NCBI GenBank assembly: GCA_021205185.1 | Contig: JAJPYB010000009.1 | Coordinates: 62,001-126,000, forward strand | Source of the DNA: Ruminococcus sp. | GTDB lineage: Bacteria; Bacillota; Clostridia; Oscillospirales; Ruminococcaceae | Direction of reading: 5' to 3' | DNA: 64,000 nt | In this document: piece after piece, positions 45,193 to 53,820 of the stretch | Layout of the letters: every line of letters starts with the position of its first letter | Position numbering within the stretch: position 1 is the stretch's first letter | Position numbers and translations under genes: made by a program | Notes under the pieces: generated by a model | Seen by the model: only the letters and a program-made list of their open reading frames with translations | Database searches by the model: none | What the model was told of the DNA's origin: nothing

Positions 45193-45654
45193 TCACCCTA
45201 ACAAATGTCTGAGCTTATTTACAAGCTCAATTGCAGATTGCTCACTTTTAAGCACAACTAAAATAGTATCGTCGCCTGCTATCGTTCCAACGACCCTTTC
45301 AAAGTTTGCGTTGTCCAGCTTCGCACAAACAGCCTGCGCCATACCTGTATAGCATTTAATTACTACTGTGTTTATAGCAAAGTCAACCGAAATAACAGCC
45401 TGTGGGAAAATTTCCATTAAAAGCTCAAGCGGCGACTTGCCCTTCTCTTTCAGGCTTGCCGGTATATCGTAGTGATAGCCGTTTTTAGCATCGTTTACTT
45501 TTATAAGAGATAAATCCTTTATATCTCTTGAAATTGTCGCTTGCGCTGCATTAAAGCCATATTCAGAAAGCTTTGTTAAAAGCTCCTCCTGATCCCTTAT
45601 AATATTTTCAGATATTATTTTGAGAATAGCGTTTTGCCGCTCGGATTTTGACAT
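45193..45654 (-). CDS. argR: Arginine repressor
   Basis: A 153-aa hexameric regulator of arginine metabolism. The winged-helix N-terminus ('RQNAILKIISENIIRDQEELLTKL', 'AAQATISRDIKDLSLIKV') binds DNA; the C-terminal domain carries the Arg-binding 'GTIAGDDTILVV'. It sits between nadK and recN, the conserved Firmicutes place for ahrC/argR. No ARG box was identified in this window. Confidence 0.94.
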   Translation of the reverse strand: MSKSERQNAILKIISENIIRDQEELLTKLSEYGFNAAQATISRDIKDLSLIKVNDAKNGYHYDIPASLKEKGKSPLELLMEIFPQAVISVDFAINTVVIKCYTGMAQAVCAKLDNANFERVVGTIAGDDTILVVLKSEQSAIELVNKLRHLLG

Positions 45655-45655
45655 T

Positions 45656-46537
45656 TTATTCTTCCTCCCAGATAGGCTTCAGCGGTTTCATAAGCTTGTT
45701 GGTGACTGATTTAAAGAAGCTTCCGCCTTTAATGTCGATAAGCTCAATATAGTGGTTTGATAAAGAAATTTCAACGCTGTCGCTTGAAGCGATACCTTTA
45801 AGCTCATTTCCGTCAGCCGTCAGGTTAAATACCCCCTCACAGCCGCTTGAAGGTACAAAATGAACGGTAAGCTTTGTGTTTTTAGAGAATATTATAGTTC
45901 TTGACAAAAGCGTATGAGGGCAGATTGGCGTAAACTCAAAGCATTCCATATCAGGCTCGATAATAGGACCTCCGGCTGAAAGCGAATAAGCAGTAGCTCC
46001 TGTTGGCGTTGAAAAAATAACTCCGTCAGCTCGGATGTGAGAAACAGGAATGCTGTTTTTGTTTATAATAAAATCGGCAATCTGCGAGTTGTGATGTTTT
46101 GAAATTACAACGTCGTTAAGAACTGTATAGCTCTCGGATTTTTCTCCTCTGTTGACAGTTACGTTCAGCATCATTCTTTTTTCAGTAGAATAGCTTTTCG
46201 TCAGCAGATTTTCTAAAAGCGGGATTTCATCATGCTCTAAGTTTGCCATAAAGCCGAGCCTTCCGCAGTTTATTCCAAGAAGCTTTTTCTTGTGTAAATA
46301 TGCCGTTCCTGACGCTGAAAGAATTGTTCCGTCGCCGCCTACTGCAATAATAACATCACAGCTTTTAGCGCAGTTTTCTTCATTGTCGAAGATAACATAC
46401 TCAAGCGTTGAAAATTCAGATTTATAAAGCTCAGACATAAAGATGGCTACTCGTCTGGAATTAAAAAATTCACAAACGGAGATTACTGTATCATAGCAAT
46501 TATTCTTATCAAGATTAGGCATTATAAATACGCTCAT
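45656..46537 (-). CDS. nadK: NAD kinase
   Basis: A 293-aa enzyme that phosphorylates NAD to NADP. 'IIAVGGDGTILSASG' (the GGDG motif) and 'TPTGATAYSLSAGGPIIEP' are both conserved. It lies between tlyA and argR, as in many Clostridia. AGGAGGG precedes the ATG; its stop is 1 nt before argR. Confidence 0.95.
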   Translation of the reverse strand: MSVFIMPNLDKNNCYDTVISVCEFFNSRRVAIFMSELYKSEFSTLEYVIFDNEENCAKSCDVIIAVGGDGTILSASGTAYLHKKKLLGINCGRLGFMANLEHDEIPLLENLLTKSYSTEKRMMLNVTVNRGEKSESYTVLNDVVISKHHNSQIADFIINKNSIPVSHIRADGVIFSTPTGATAYSLSAGGPIIEPDMECFEFTPICPHTLLSRTIIFSKNTKLTVHFVPSSGCEGVFNLTADGNELKGIASSDSVEISLSNHYIELIDIKGGSFFKSVTNKLMKPLKPIWEEE

Positions 46538-46565
46538 AATTGTAAAACCCTCCTGTTAATAAGCT

Positions 46566-47357
46566 TTATTTCAAGCTTTCAAAAGCTTCAATTACCTTTC
46601 CCTCAATATCAATAGCTTGCCCTCTGCCGCTATTTGAAAGGTACAGAAGATACTCTATATTACCATCGCCACCTTTAATCGGCGAATAGATTAAACCGCA
46701 AACTAAAAGATTTGTTGCTTCACATTCGTTACAAATCTTACTAAGCGAAAATATATGGTCCTTTTTGTTTTTGACAATTCCCCTTTTGTTTAATGCGCTT
46801 TTTCCGGCTTCAAATTGCGGCTTTACGAGAATAACTGCCTCCCCGCTTTCGGATAATATACTTTTTATTGGCTTTAGCGCAAAGCTAACTGAGATAAACG
46901 ATAAATCAGCGCAAACAAAATCCATTCTTTCTTCAAAGAAATTGCTGTCAATATCTTTGACGTTTACACCCTCAATATTTACAACTCTTTTGTCCTGCAA
47001 AAGCTTTTTATCAAGCTGACCCTTTCCAACATCAACAGCATATACTTTCTTCGCTCCGTTTTGAAGAAGGCAGTCAGTAAATCCGCCAGTTGAAGCTCCT
47101 AAATCTGCACAGACAAGTCCTTTTAATTTCAAGCCAAAGCTTTCAACTGCTGCTTTTAGCTTGTACCCTCCCCGACCGACAAATTGCGGTTCTTTTGAGG
47201 TAACGACAATTTTGTCATTTTCATCAACCAATAAAGAGGGCTTTAAAGCGACTTTTCCATTTATAAGAACTTCGCCAGCTTCAATTGCTCTTTGCGAATA
47301 GGTTCGACTTTTAAAATATCCGTTTGAGTTCAAAAAAACGTCAAGCCTTGTTTTCAT
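46566..47357 (-). CDS. tlyA: TlyA family rRNA methyltransferase
   Basis: A 263-aa S4-domain plus FtsJ-like methyltransferase. The S4 domain (residues 1-60, 'RLDVFLNSNGYFKSRTYSQRAI') is followed by the SAM-binding 'CADLGASTGGFTDCLL' and the later 'VDVGKGQLD'. TlyA 2'-O-methylates 16S/23S rRNA in actinobacteria (capreomycin sensitivity); this Firmicutes homologue (YqxC type) is annotated as 'hemolysin A' historically. It overlaps the dxs end by 17 nt. Confidence 0.93.
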   Translation of the reverse strand: MKTRLDVFLNSNGYFKSRTYSQRAIEAGEVLINGKVALKPSLLVDENDKIVVTSKEPQFVGRGGYKLKAAVESFGLKLKGLVCADLGASTGGFTDCLLQNGAKKVYAVDVGKGQLDKKLLQDKRVVNIEGVNVKDIDSNFFEERMDFVCADLSFISVSFALKPIKSILSESGEAVILVKPQFEAGKSALNKRGIVKNKKDHIFSLSKICNECEATNLLVCGLIYSPIKGGDGNIEYLLYLSNSGRGQAIDIEGKVIEAFESLK

Positions 47358-49203
47358 AAAAATCCGCCTTTATTGTTTCATAAATTTTATCGCTTGATAG
47401 TCCTGTTGATTGAAGCGCTCTTGAAACGGACGACTGCTTAACGAAATCAGTAATAGCGTGCGCCTTTATATCAGAATTTATTGAGCAAAGCTTTTGTGAA
47501 ATCGAGCCGTTTAAAATACTCTCCTCAAAGAAATAAACCGTTTCGTATTGTGAAATTATGTCAAAGACCTGCTCCCTGATTGGAAAAATCTGAACAAGCT
47601 TTAAAATATCGGTCTTTATGCCGTCTGCTAAAAGCATTTCACTTGCCTTTAAAACCTCATTGTATAAGCGTCCATAAGTTATTATAAGCGTTTTACCGCC
47701 ATTTTTAACAGTTTTAAATGAGGTTGATACGTATTCATTAGTATCCTTTGATTCATCCTTGCCGCGAGGATACCTGACGCAGACAAGACCGCTATCGCTA
47801 TTTATCGCCTTATCTACGCATTTCCTGAGCTCGCTATAATTGCTCGGCGAATAGATAGTAATGTCTGGAATTGACGTCAAATAGGAAATGTCAAATATTC
47901 CCTGATGAGTTTCGCCGTCCTCACCGACAATTCCCGCTCTGTCAACACCTATTACAGCGTGAGTTTTGGTAATTGCAAGGTCGTGAATCAGCTGGTCGTA
48001 GCCACGCTGTAAAAAGGTTGAATAAACTGCAAAAACAGGTATCATTCCTGCGTTTGAAAGTCCTGCTGCAAAGGTTACTGCGTGCTGTTCGGCTATACCG
48101 ACGTCAAAAAATCTTTTAGGAAATCTTCTTGCAAATTTATCAAGTCCAGTTCCATATTTCATAGCGGCGGTAATAGCGCAGATTTTATTGTTCTTAGAAG
48201 CAAGTCGAGTTACAGCTTCACCAAATACAGCGGAAAAGCTGTCGGAAGGAACAACATCTGGGTTGCCGGTTTCTAAATCAAAAGCGTTTACGCCGTGATA
48301 ACCGCCAGGATTTTTTTCAGCAGGCTGATAGCCTTTGCCCTTTATAGTATTGACGTGAACAACAACAGGACCGCCGATTGACTTTGCAGCTTGTAAAGCA
48401 AATTCAACCTCTTCAACGTTATGTCCGTCAACAGGCCCTACAAATTTAAAGCCCAAATCCTCAAAAAGAGTAGGCATATTATTTTTCAAAACCATGTTCT
48501 TTACTGTGTTCTTTGAAGCCTTGATAGTTCTCTTTAAAGGAGTACCAAGCACGGGCGTTTTATCAAGTATTTTTTCAACTGCACCCTTTGTCTTAATGTA
48601 TTGCTGCTTTGTTCTGAGGGTTGACAGATATTTTGCAAGTCCGCCGACGTTTTTTGAAATTGACATCTCGTTATGGTTTATAATAACGATTATATTAGTA
48701 TCGCTTTTTCCTGCGTTGTTAAGTCCTTCAAAAAACTCTCCGCCTGTTGCTGCTCCATCACCTAAAACTGCTACGGCATAGTTATTTAGTCCTTTTAGCT
48801 TGAAGGCATAAGAATAACCAAGCGCTGCAGAAACGGAGGTTGAGCTATGTCCGGAAATAAAAGCGTCATGCTCAGATTCCTCAGGCCGACAGAATCCCGA
48901 CAAGCCGTTTTCCTGACGCAGAGTTTTAAAGCTTTGGTACCTTCCGGTTAAAAGCTTGTGATTGTATGACTGGTGTCCAACATCCCAGATGATTTTATCC
49001 TTTGGCGAGTCGAACACTCTGTGTATTGCTATAGTAAGCTCAACGGTACCGAGATTAGAGGCTAAATGTCCGCCGTTTGCAGATACCGTTTTTATAAGCA
49101 CTTCACGCATCTGACGAGCAAGCTCATCGCATTGCTCATAATTTAACTTTTTTAAATCGCCTGGAAGATTAAGCCTTTCAAGCATATTATCGCTCTCTAT
49201 CAT
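47341..49203 (-). CDS. dxs: 1-deoxy-D-xylulose-5-phosphate synthase
   Basis: A 620-aa thiamine diphosphate enzyme, first step of the MEP isoprenoid pathway (pyruvate + glyceraldehyde-3-phosphate). The ThDP motif 'VLGDGAATGGEFFEGLNNAG' and the 'IGVDRAGIVGEDGETHQG' segment are present. It follows ispA (17-nt gap), linking precursor and prenyl chain synthesis. First ATG has AAGGA at good distance. Standard length. Confidence 0.96.
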   Translation of the reverse strand: MIESDNMLERLNLPGDLKKLNYEQCDELARQMREVLIKTVSANGGHLASNLGTVELTIAIHRVFDSPKDKIIWDVGHQSYNHKLLTGRYQSFKTLRQENGLSGFCRPEESEHDAFISGHSSTSVSAALGYSYAFKLKGLNNYAVAVLGDGAATGGEFFEGLNNAGKSDTNIIVIINHNEMSISKNVGGLAKYLSTLRTKQQYIKTKGAVEKILDKTPVLGTPLKRTIKASKNTVKNMVLKNNMPTLFEDLGFKFVGPVDGHNVEEVEFALQAAKSIGGPVVVHVNTIKGKGYQPAEKNPGGYHGVNAFDLETGNPDVVPSDSFSAVFGEAVTRLASKNNKICAITAAMKYGTGLDKFARRFPKRFFDVGIAEQHAVTFAAGLSNAGMIPVFAVYSTFLQRGYDQLIHDLAITKTHAVIGVDRAGIVGEDGETHQGIFDISYLTSIPDITIYSPSNYSELRKCVDKAINSDSGLVCVRYPRGKDESKDTNEYVSTSFKTVKNGGKTLIITYGRLYNEVLKASEMLLADGIKTDILKLVQIFPIREQVFDIISQYETVYFFEESILNGSISQKLCSINSDIKAHAITDFVKQSSVSRALQSTGLSSDKIYETIKADFYENKA

Positions 49204-49220
49204 TTTAACATTCCTTGATT

Positions 49221-50099
49221 TTAATTTTGTCTTATCAAAAGCTCGCTTGTAAGCTCTTTTAAGTCTTCGGCATTTTCAAAGGCGTCAAGCGCATCGAGTG
49301 CTGCTTGTGTATATTCTCTTGCGAGTTGCTTGGCTTTTTGTAAGCCAAAAAGAGATACAAACGTAGTTTTGTTATTTTCGCTATCGCTGCCTATCGGCTT
49401 TCCGAGCGTTTCAAAGCTTCCCTCGACGTCTAAAATGTCATCGACAATCTGAAAGGCAAGTCCTAAATTGTAGGCGTATTCTCTTGCGTTCTGGCGCTTT
49501 TCATCACAGCCCGCAAGCACACAGCCCATTTCACAAGCGGCGCTTATCAGTGCGCCTGTCTTTTTGCTTTGAAGCTCCTTTAAGACCTCTAACGGTATTT
49601 GCTTGTTTTCGCTTTCGATATCAATTATCTGACCGCCTACCATACCATAAGAACCAGACGCCGCAGATAAAATTCCGACTAGTGTAATTGCTGTTTTGCT
49701 GTCAATTACACCATCCTGCGCTGCATTGTAAATTTTTTCAAAAGCGGCAAAGGTTAAAGCGTCACCTGCAAGCAGCGCAGTAGCTTCGCCAAACTTCTTG
49801 TGGCAGGAAGGCTTTCCACGTCTGTAATCGTCGTTATCCATGCAAGGTAAATCGTCGTGAATAAGCGAAAATGAATGAATCATTTCAATGCAGGTGGACA
49901 CGTCAATAAAGCTGTCGCTGTTAGCGTTACAGGCTTCGCAAAAAAGCAGCATCAAAAGCGGACGAATACGCTTTCCGCCTGCTGTTACGGAATATTCCTC
50001 AGCAGCAAGCACGCTTTTTATAAGCTCAGGCTTGTGAGCAAAATAAGACTCTAATGAAGCGTTGATTTTGTCGGTTTTTTGAGTAACACTTGCGTTCAT
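49221..50099 (-). CDS. ispA: Polyprenyl (farnesyl) diphosphate synthase
   Basis: A 292-aa prenyltransferase with both Asp-rich motifs: 'DDLPCMDNDDYRRGKPS' and 'QIVDDILDVEG'. It extends DMAPP with IPP to farnesyl diphosphate for quinone and undecaprenyl carrier synthesis. Its start overlaps the xseB stop by 4 nt, and the order xseA-xseB-ispA-dxs is that of Firmicutes. Chain length is inferred from context. Confidence 0.94.
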   Translation of the reverse strand: MNASVTQKTDKINASLESYFAHKPELIKSVLAAEEYSVTAGGKRIRPLLMLLFCEACNANSDSFIDVSTCIEMIHSFSLIHDDLPCMDNDDYRRGKPSCHKKFGEATALLAGDALTFAAFEKIYNAAQDGVIDSKTAITLVGILSAASGSYGMVGGQIIDIESENKQIPLEVLKELQSKKTGALISAACEMGCVLAGCDEKRQNAREYAYNLGLAFQIVDDILDVEGSFETLGKPIGSDSENNKTTFVSLFGLQKAKQLAREYTQAALDALDAFENAEDLKELTSELLIRQN

Positions 50100-50284
50100 T
50101 TGTCTAGCTCACCGCCGTCAATTTTAGTCATTTCAAGCTTAGCTTCGTCCAATGCAGTTTTGCATTCACTAGCTAAAGTTACGCCTTTTTTATACAAGTC
50201 AAGAGATTCGTTTAAATTAAGCTCCCCTGTTTCTAAAGTTCTGACAATTGTTTCAAGCTCAGAAATATTCTTTTCAAAATCCAT
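50096..50284 (-). CDS. xseB: Exodeoxyribonuclease VII small subunit
   Basis: A 62-aa helical protein with the XseB pattern 'MDFEKNISELETIVRTLETGELNLNESL' and 'YKKGVTLASECKTALDEA'. It multimerises on XseA. Located between xseA (24-nt gap) and ispA (4-nt overlap). AGAAGTG lies before the ATG. Confidence 0.94.
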   Translation of the reverse strand: MDFEKNISELETIVRTLETGELNLNESLDLYKKGVTLASECKTALDEAKLEMTKIDGGELDK

Positions 50285-50307
50285 TATAACACTTCTTTCT
50301 TAAAAAT

Positions 50308-51489
50308 TTAAAGTACCTTCGCTTTTACCTCTCCGTTTGAAAAGGTAATGTCGACGACGTCGTCGCTCGAAACGCATTTTGAATCGTTTACAACCTTACC
50401 ATCCTTTAAAACAATAGAATATCCTCTAAACAAAACATTAAGCGGACTTAACGCTTCAAGCCGAGCAGCAAGATTTGTCAATTGCGAGGTCTTATTGTTA
50501 AAGCGGTTATTAGCGGCAAGAGAAAGTCGTTTATTGAGCGATAAATATTTATTCATTGTAATTTCGTACTGCTTCATCGGAGAAAGCAAGGCACATTGCT
50601 GTGAAAGCATTTTGGTCTTGCTTGAAAGCTTGTTAAGGTAAAAGCTCTCGGCGGTACTTAGCCTTTTGCGAAGAACCTCTATTTTACTGTACAGCTCGGA
50701 TATATCTGGAACTGCAATCTCAGCTGCAGCAGAAGGAGTTGGCGCACGATAATCTGCTGTCATATCGCAAATTGTAAAATCTGTTTCATGACCGACAGCA
50801 CTTATACAAGGAGTTTCAAGGTTGAAAATAGCGTCAGCTACATCTTCGCTGTCAAAGCAGGATAAATCCTCATTTGAGCCGCCGCCCCGAGCAATAATTA
50901 TTGTATCAACGCCAAAGCTATCGGCAGCCTTTAATGCTAAGGACACCGATTTTGCGGCTTGTGAGCCCTGAACGATTGCGTGAAAGAGATAAATTTTCAC
51001 CAATGGATAACGTCTTCCTGTTACGTTTAAAATATCCTGCAGTGCAGCCGACGTTTCAGACGCTACAATTCCAATAGACTTTGGCGAGTGAGGAATAGCT
51101 TTTTTGTTTTCTGTTTTAAAGTAACCTTTTTGGGCGAGCTTGTCTTTAAGCTCTTCTAGGCGCTTGGTATAGCCGCCTTCGCCGACAGGCATTACTTCAC
51201 GAACAATTATCTGGTAGGAGCCGTCACGTTCGTATACCTCGATTTCGCCATAAACTACCACCATAGTGCCGTCAGAAAGCGACACCTTTAAATTGCGAGC
51301 GTTACCAGCAAACATTACGCATCGAATGAGCGACTGCTCGTCCTTTAATGAAAAATATATGTGACCGCTTGTTGTTTGTCTGTAATTTGAAATTTCTCCC
51401 TTAACAGAAAGACCGCTGAGCTTTAAATCGCTTTTAATTTTGTTGGAAATATATCTGTTAATTTGAGAAACTGTGAGAATAGACGCCAT
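50308..51489 (-). CDS. xseA: Exodeoxyribonuclease VII large subunit
   Basis: A 393-aa catalytic subunit. An N-terminal OB fold ('LSVKGEISNYRQTTSGHIYFSLKDE') is followed by the nuclease core 'IGIVASETSAALQDILN', 'IIARGGGSNEDLSCFDSE' and 'SAVGHETDFTICDMTADYRAPTPSAAAE' and a coiled-coil C-terminus. It degrades single-stranded DNA. Directly abuts the TsaD-like gene upstream. Confidence 0.96.
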   Translation of the reverse strand: MASILTVSQINRYISNKIKSDLKLSGLSVKGEISNYRQTTSGHIYFSLKDEQSLIRCVMFAGNARNLKVSLSDGTMVVVYGEIEVYERDGSYQIIVREVMPVGEGGYTKRLEELKDKLAQKGYFKTENKKAIPHSPKSIGIVASETSAALQDILNVTGRRYPLVKIYLFHAIVQGSQAAKSVSLALKAADSFGVDTIIIARGGGSNEDLSCFDSEDVADAIFNLETPCISAVGHETDFTICDMTADYRAPTPSAAAEIAVPDISELYSKIEVLRKRLSTAESFYLNKLSSKTKMLSQQCALLSPMKQYEITMNKYLSLNKRLSLAANNRFNNKTSQLTNLAARLEALSPLNVLFRGYSIVLKDGKVVNDSKCVSSDDVVDITFSNGEVKAKVL

Positions 51490-52437
51490 TTATATCAATC
51501 CTTCTTTGTATGCTCCGTACAGGCAGACGCCATATGCGTTGTCGCAGGAAAAATCAGGTTCTGCAAAATAAGAATTTGAAAATTCTCTTTTAAGCTTGCT
51601 CGCAATAATCTTGTCCGACATAACTCCGCCTGCAAAAATAATTGGAATATCGCCAAAGCGTTCAATTTGGTAAATTGTCATCAACCGCAGAGCAGTATAA
51701 ATGTATTCAAGGCAAAATGCCGAGACGTCTTCCCTGCTCTCGCCTGTTTCAAACATTTGCCTGCACTTATTTTCAACGCCAGAAAGCGAGCAATCGCCAC
51801 TAATTAGATTGAGATTCATTTTAAATTGCCTGCTTGAATTTCGAGCCAGCTTTTCAAGCTCCTTGCCGCATGGAAATTGAAGCCCAAGCATAACGCCAGT
51901 TCTGTCTATAGCTTGTCCCGCCTTTAAATCTCTGGATTTTGAAACGAGAGAAACTATTATCTCACCGTTTTCATCAAAGCTTACGTGCAGACAGTCGGTC
52001 GTTCCTCCGCTTATATGAAACGCCAAAAACGGTTGACGATTTAAAACTAAATCGAACCGTTTTGCTGAATATGCTGCCGCTAAAATATGACCTGTCTGAT
52101 GAGTGGTCTTTATGTATTTGATTTTATTTATGTGAGATAGGCTCTGGGCTGTACCGCTTCCCACCAAAAAGCAAGGCATATAAGAGCCGCATTGACTGGT
52201 AGGAGAAACTGATGCGCAAACTGCGCTTATAGGTTCAGTCGCATTTTGCATCAGGTTTTTAAGGACAATTGGCAGCTGTCTGGTATGATGAAAAACAGCG
52301 TCAGACTGCCTGATTCCACGCTCTCCGCTTTTTACCGGCAAAAGCATTTTCTCACCATAAAGCTTGTTTTTACTAGAATCGTATAGTGCGGCGGAGGTAG
52401 TATAATTGCTGGTATCAATTCCTAAAATCAAAGACAT
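51490..52437 (-). CDS. TsaD/Kae1-like protein (M22 family paralogue)
   Basis: A 315-aa ASKHA-fold protein related to TsaD: 'ILGIDTSNYTTSAALYD' at the N-terminus, the metal-binding HxxxH as 'HQTGHILAA', 'FHISGGTTDCLHV' and 'GGVMSDKIIASKL'. It is shorter than genuine TsaD (~335-345 aa) and several stretches differ from the t6A enzyme. Its place, between nusB and xseA, is where Bacillus has folD. It is probably a paralogue of unknown function rather than the tRNA-modifying TsaD, but that cannot be settled without the rest of the genome. Confidence 0.8.
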   Translation of the reverse strand: MSLILGIDTSNYTTSAALYDSSKNKLYGEKMLLPVKSGERGIRQSDAVFHHTRQLPIVLKNLMQNATEPISAVCASVSPTSQCGSYMPCFLVGSGTAQSLSHINKIKYIKTTHQTGHILAAAYSAKRFDLVLNRQPFLAFHISGGTTDCLHVSFDENGEIIVSLVSKSRDLKAGQAIDRTGVMLGLQFPCGKELEKLARNSSRQFKMNLNLISGDCSLSGVENKCRQMFETGESREDVSAFCLEYIYTALRLMTIYQIERFGDIPIIFAGGVMSDKIIASKLKREFSNSYFAEPDFSCDNAYGVCLYGAYKEGLI

Positions 52438-52439
52438 TT

Positions 52440-52835
52440 TTACAAGCTCTCCGCAAACGAGCCAAATACTCCGTTTACAAATTTAATATCGCCCTCGAGT
52501 CCATATTTATCGACCAGCTTCATAGCTTCTGAAATAGCAACCTTTACAGGGATATTATATCCGTATAAAACCTCTGCAATGCCGATGCTCAGAACGGTTA
52601 CGTTGAGCTTTGGTATTCTTGAAACAGCTCTGGTGGTACTGAAGCTTTGAATAATATCATTTATATGGTCATTATTATGCAATACATCCCATACGAGCTT
52701 TCGTGTCTTATTTCCCAGATTTATACACTCAATCTCTCTGGCTGTTTCAAAAAGCTCGTCGTAGTCTTCGTTTAAAAACTTATTTTCAAAAAGCATTAAA
52801 AAAGCAGATTCTCTATATCCTAGCAATTCGTTCAT
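52440..52835 (-). CDS. nusB: Transcription antitermination protein NusB
   Basis: A ~131-aa all-helical RNA-binding protein that with NusE/S10 promotes rRNA antitermination. Core pattern 'YRESAFLMLFENKF', 'TRKLVWDVLHNNDHINDIIQ', 'AISEAMKLVDKYGLEGDIKFVNGVFG'. The track start is upstream; the Met of 'MNELLGYRESAF' has AAAGGACGTG at good spacing and fits the family. It overlaps no neighbour and lies between asp23 and the TsaD-like gene. Confidence 0.92.
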   Translation of the reverse strand: MNELLGYRESAFLMLFENKFLNEDYDELFETAREIECINLGNKTRKLVWDVLHNNDHINDIIQSFSTTRAVSRIPKLNVTVLSIGIAEVLYGYNIPVKVAISEAMKLVDKYGLEGDIKFVNGVFGSFAESL

Positions 52836-52849
52836 ATTTTTCACGTCCT

Positions 52850-53182
52850 TTAAGATATACAATCTACAAGCGTTATGCTGACCTTACTAACGACTGCGCT
52901 TGTCATATCCTGAATTGTCTTTTTTATATTATTTTGCATTGATTCACAAACGGCGGCAACCGCACAGCCTCGCTTCATATTTATTGAAGCGAAAACCTCT
53001 ATTACTCCGTTTTTAAAGTTTATCTTGACGGAATGTCTTGTAAGGCGTGGCGAAATCTTAGAAAGTAGCTTATTTTCCGTAATTGGAACAAGACTAGCTC
53101 CGTCAGTTTCGGAAATTATTTTTTCAACTATAGCTATCAGACTATCCTTGCTGATGCTAAATGCTGTATTTGAATCAAACAT
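52850..53182 (-). CDS. Asp23/Gls24 family envelope stress protein (YqhY-like)
   Basis: A ~110-aa Asp23-domain protein of the YqhY branch, which sits next to nusB in Firmicutes. The beta-rich core 'TRHSVKINFKNGVIEVFASINMKRG' and 'MQNNIKKTIQDMTSAVVSKVSITLVDCIS' is typical. In Bacillus yqhY is linked to acetyl-CoA carboxylase and lipid metabolism. I take the ATG with AGGAGG upstream, 22 codons after the track start. A housekeeping promoter lies just upstream. Confidence 0.85.
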   Translation of the reverse strand: MFDSNTAFSISKDSLIAIVEKIISETDGASLVPITENKLLSKISPRLTRHSVKINFKNGVIEVFASINMKRGCAVAAVCESMQNNIKKTIQDMTSAVVSKVSITLVDCIS

Positions 53183-53219
53183 TATAAACCTCCTGGGTAT
53201 GGTTAAACTGCTTGTATTC

Positions 53220-53248
53220 ATTATAGCATTAAAATCCGATAAATACAA
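53220..53248 (-). promoter_or_regulatory. SigA promoter for asp23-nusB-recN segment
   Basis: Minus strand: TTGTAT, 17-bp spacer, TATAAT with TG extended -10 (TGCTATAAT), 38 nt before the asp23 ATG. It begins directly after the spoIIIAH stop codon, so the housekeeping genes can be transcribed in growing cells independently of the sporulation operon. Confidence 0.75.
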
Positions 53249-53800
53249 CTATTTGACATCAAAAATTCGTATGTTTTCCGATTCTACCTCAACCTCGCTT
53301 AAAAGAATATCTTTAATCTGAGCGATTGAATCAGCGTCCAAATCGCCGCTTTTTACTACTATATTCGCTCCGTCCTCGTCAAGATAAACCACTGCGTCCT
53401 CAAATCCTGCGGCTAAAAGCAAGCTTTCTATTGTGCTTTCCTTTTCAATATAATTACTTACAGCCTCTGCGCTTTTAGCAGCTACCGCTTGTTCCTCTTC
53501 GGTAGAATCTCCGCCGTTTAATATGCTTTGAAGCGTTTGAATGGCCGTATCTCTTGATTCAAGTCTGTCAAGCCTTGCCTGTTCAAAATAGTCTACATCT
53601 TCGTCTTCACTTTCATCGGTCGTTTCACTTACAAACGCCGCTGTACCATAAGTTTTTGACGAGTTTTCAACAACCTCAGTTTCCGAAATCGTGTTAGAAT
53701 CTGAAACAACATAGTTTACATAAATAGCCGCTCCTAAAATCAGCGTCAGACAGGTCAGAATTATCTGCTTTTTTCCAATGATGAAATTAAACTTTTTCAT
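53249..53800 (-). CDS. spoIIIAH: Stage III sporulation protein AH
   Basis: A ~183-aa bitopic protein with an N-terminal membrane anchor ('IILTCLTLILGAAIYVNYVV') and an extracytoplasmic ring-building (YscJ/FliF-like) domain near the C-terminus ('ESTIESLLLAAGFEDAVVYLDEDGANIVVK'). In Bacillus it meets forespore SpoIIQ across the intermembrane space to form the channel. An acidic Ser/Asp/Glu linker joins the parts. The start was moved to MKKFNFIIG (AAAGGATAAG upstream). Last gene of the spoIIIA set. Confidence 0.92.
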   Translation of the reverse strand: MKKFNFIIGKKQIILTCLTLILGAAIYVNYVVSDSNTISETEVVENSSKTYGTAAFVSETTDESEDEDVDYFEQARLDRLESRDTAIQTLQSILNGGDSTEEEQAVAAKSAEAVSNYIEKESTIESLLLAAGFEDAVVYLDEDGANIVVKSGDLDADSIAQIKDILLSEVEVESENIRIFDVK

Positions 53801-53820
53801 AAATATCTTATCCTTTCTTG

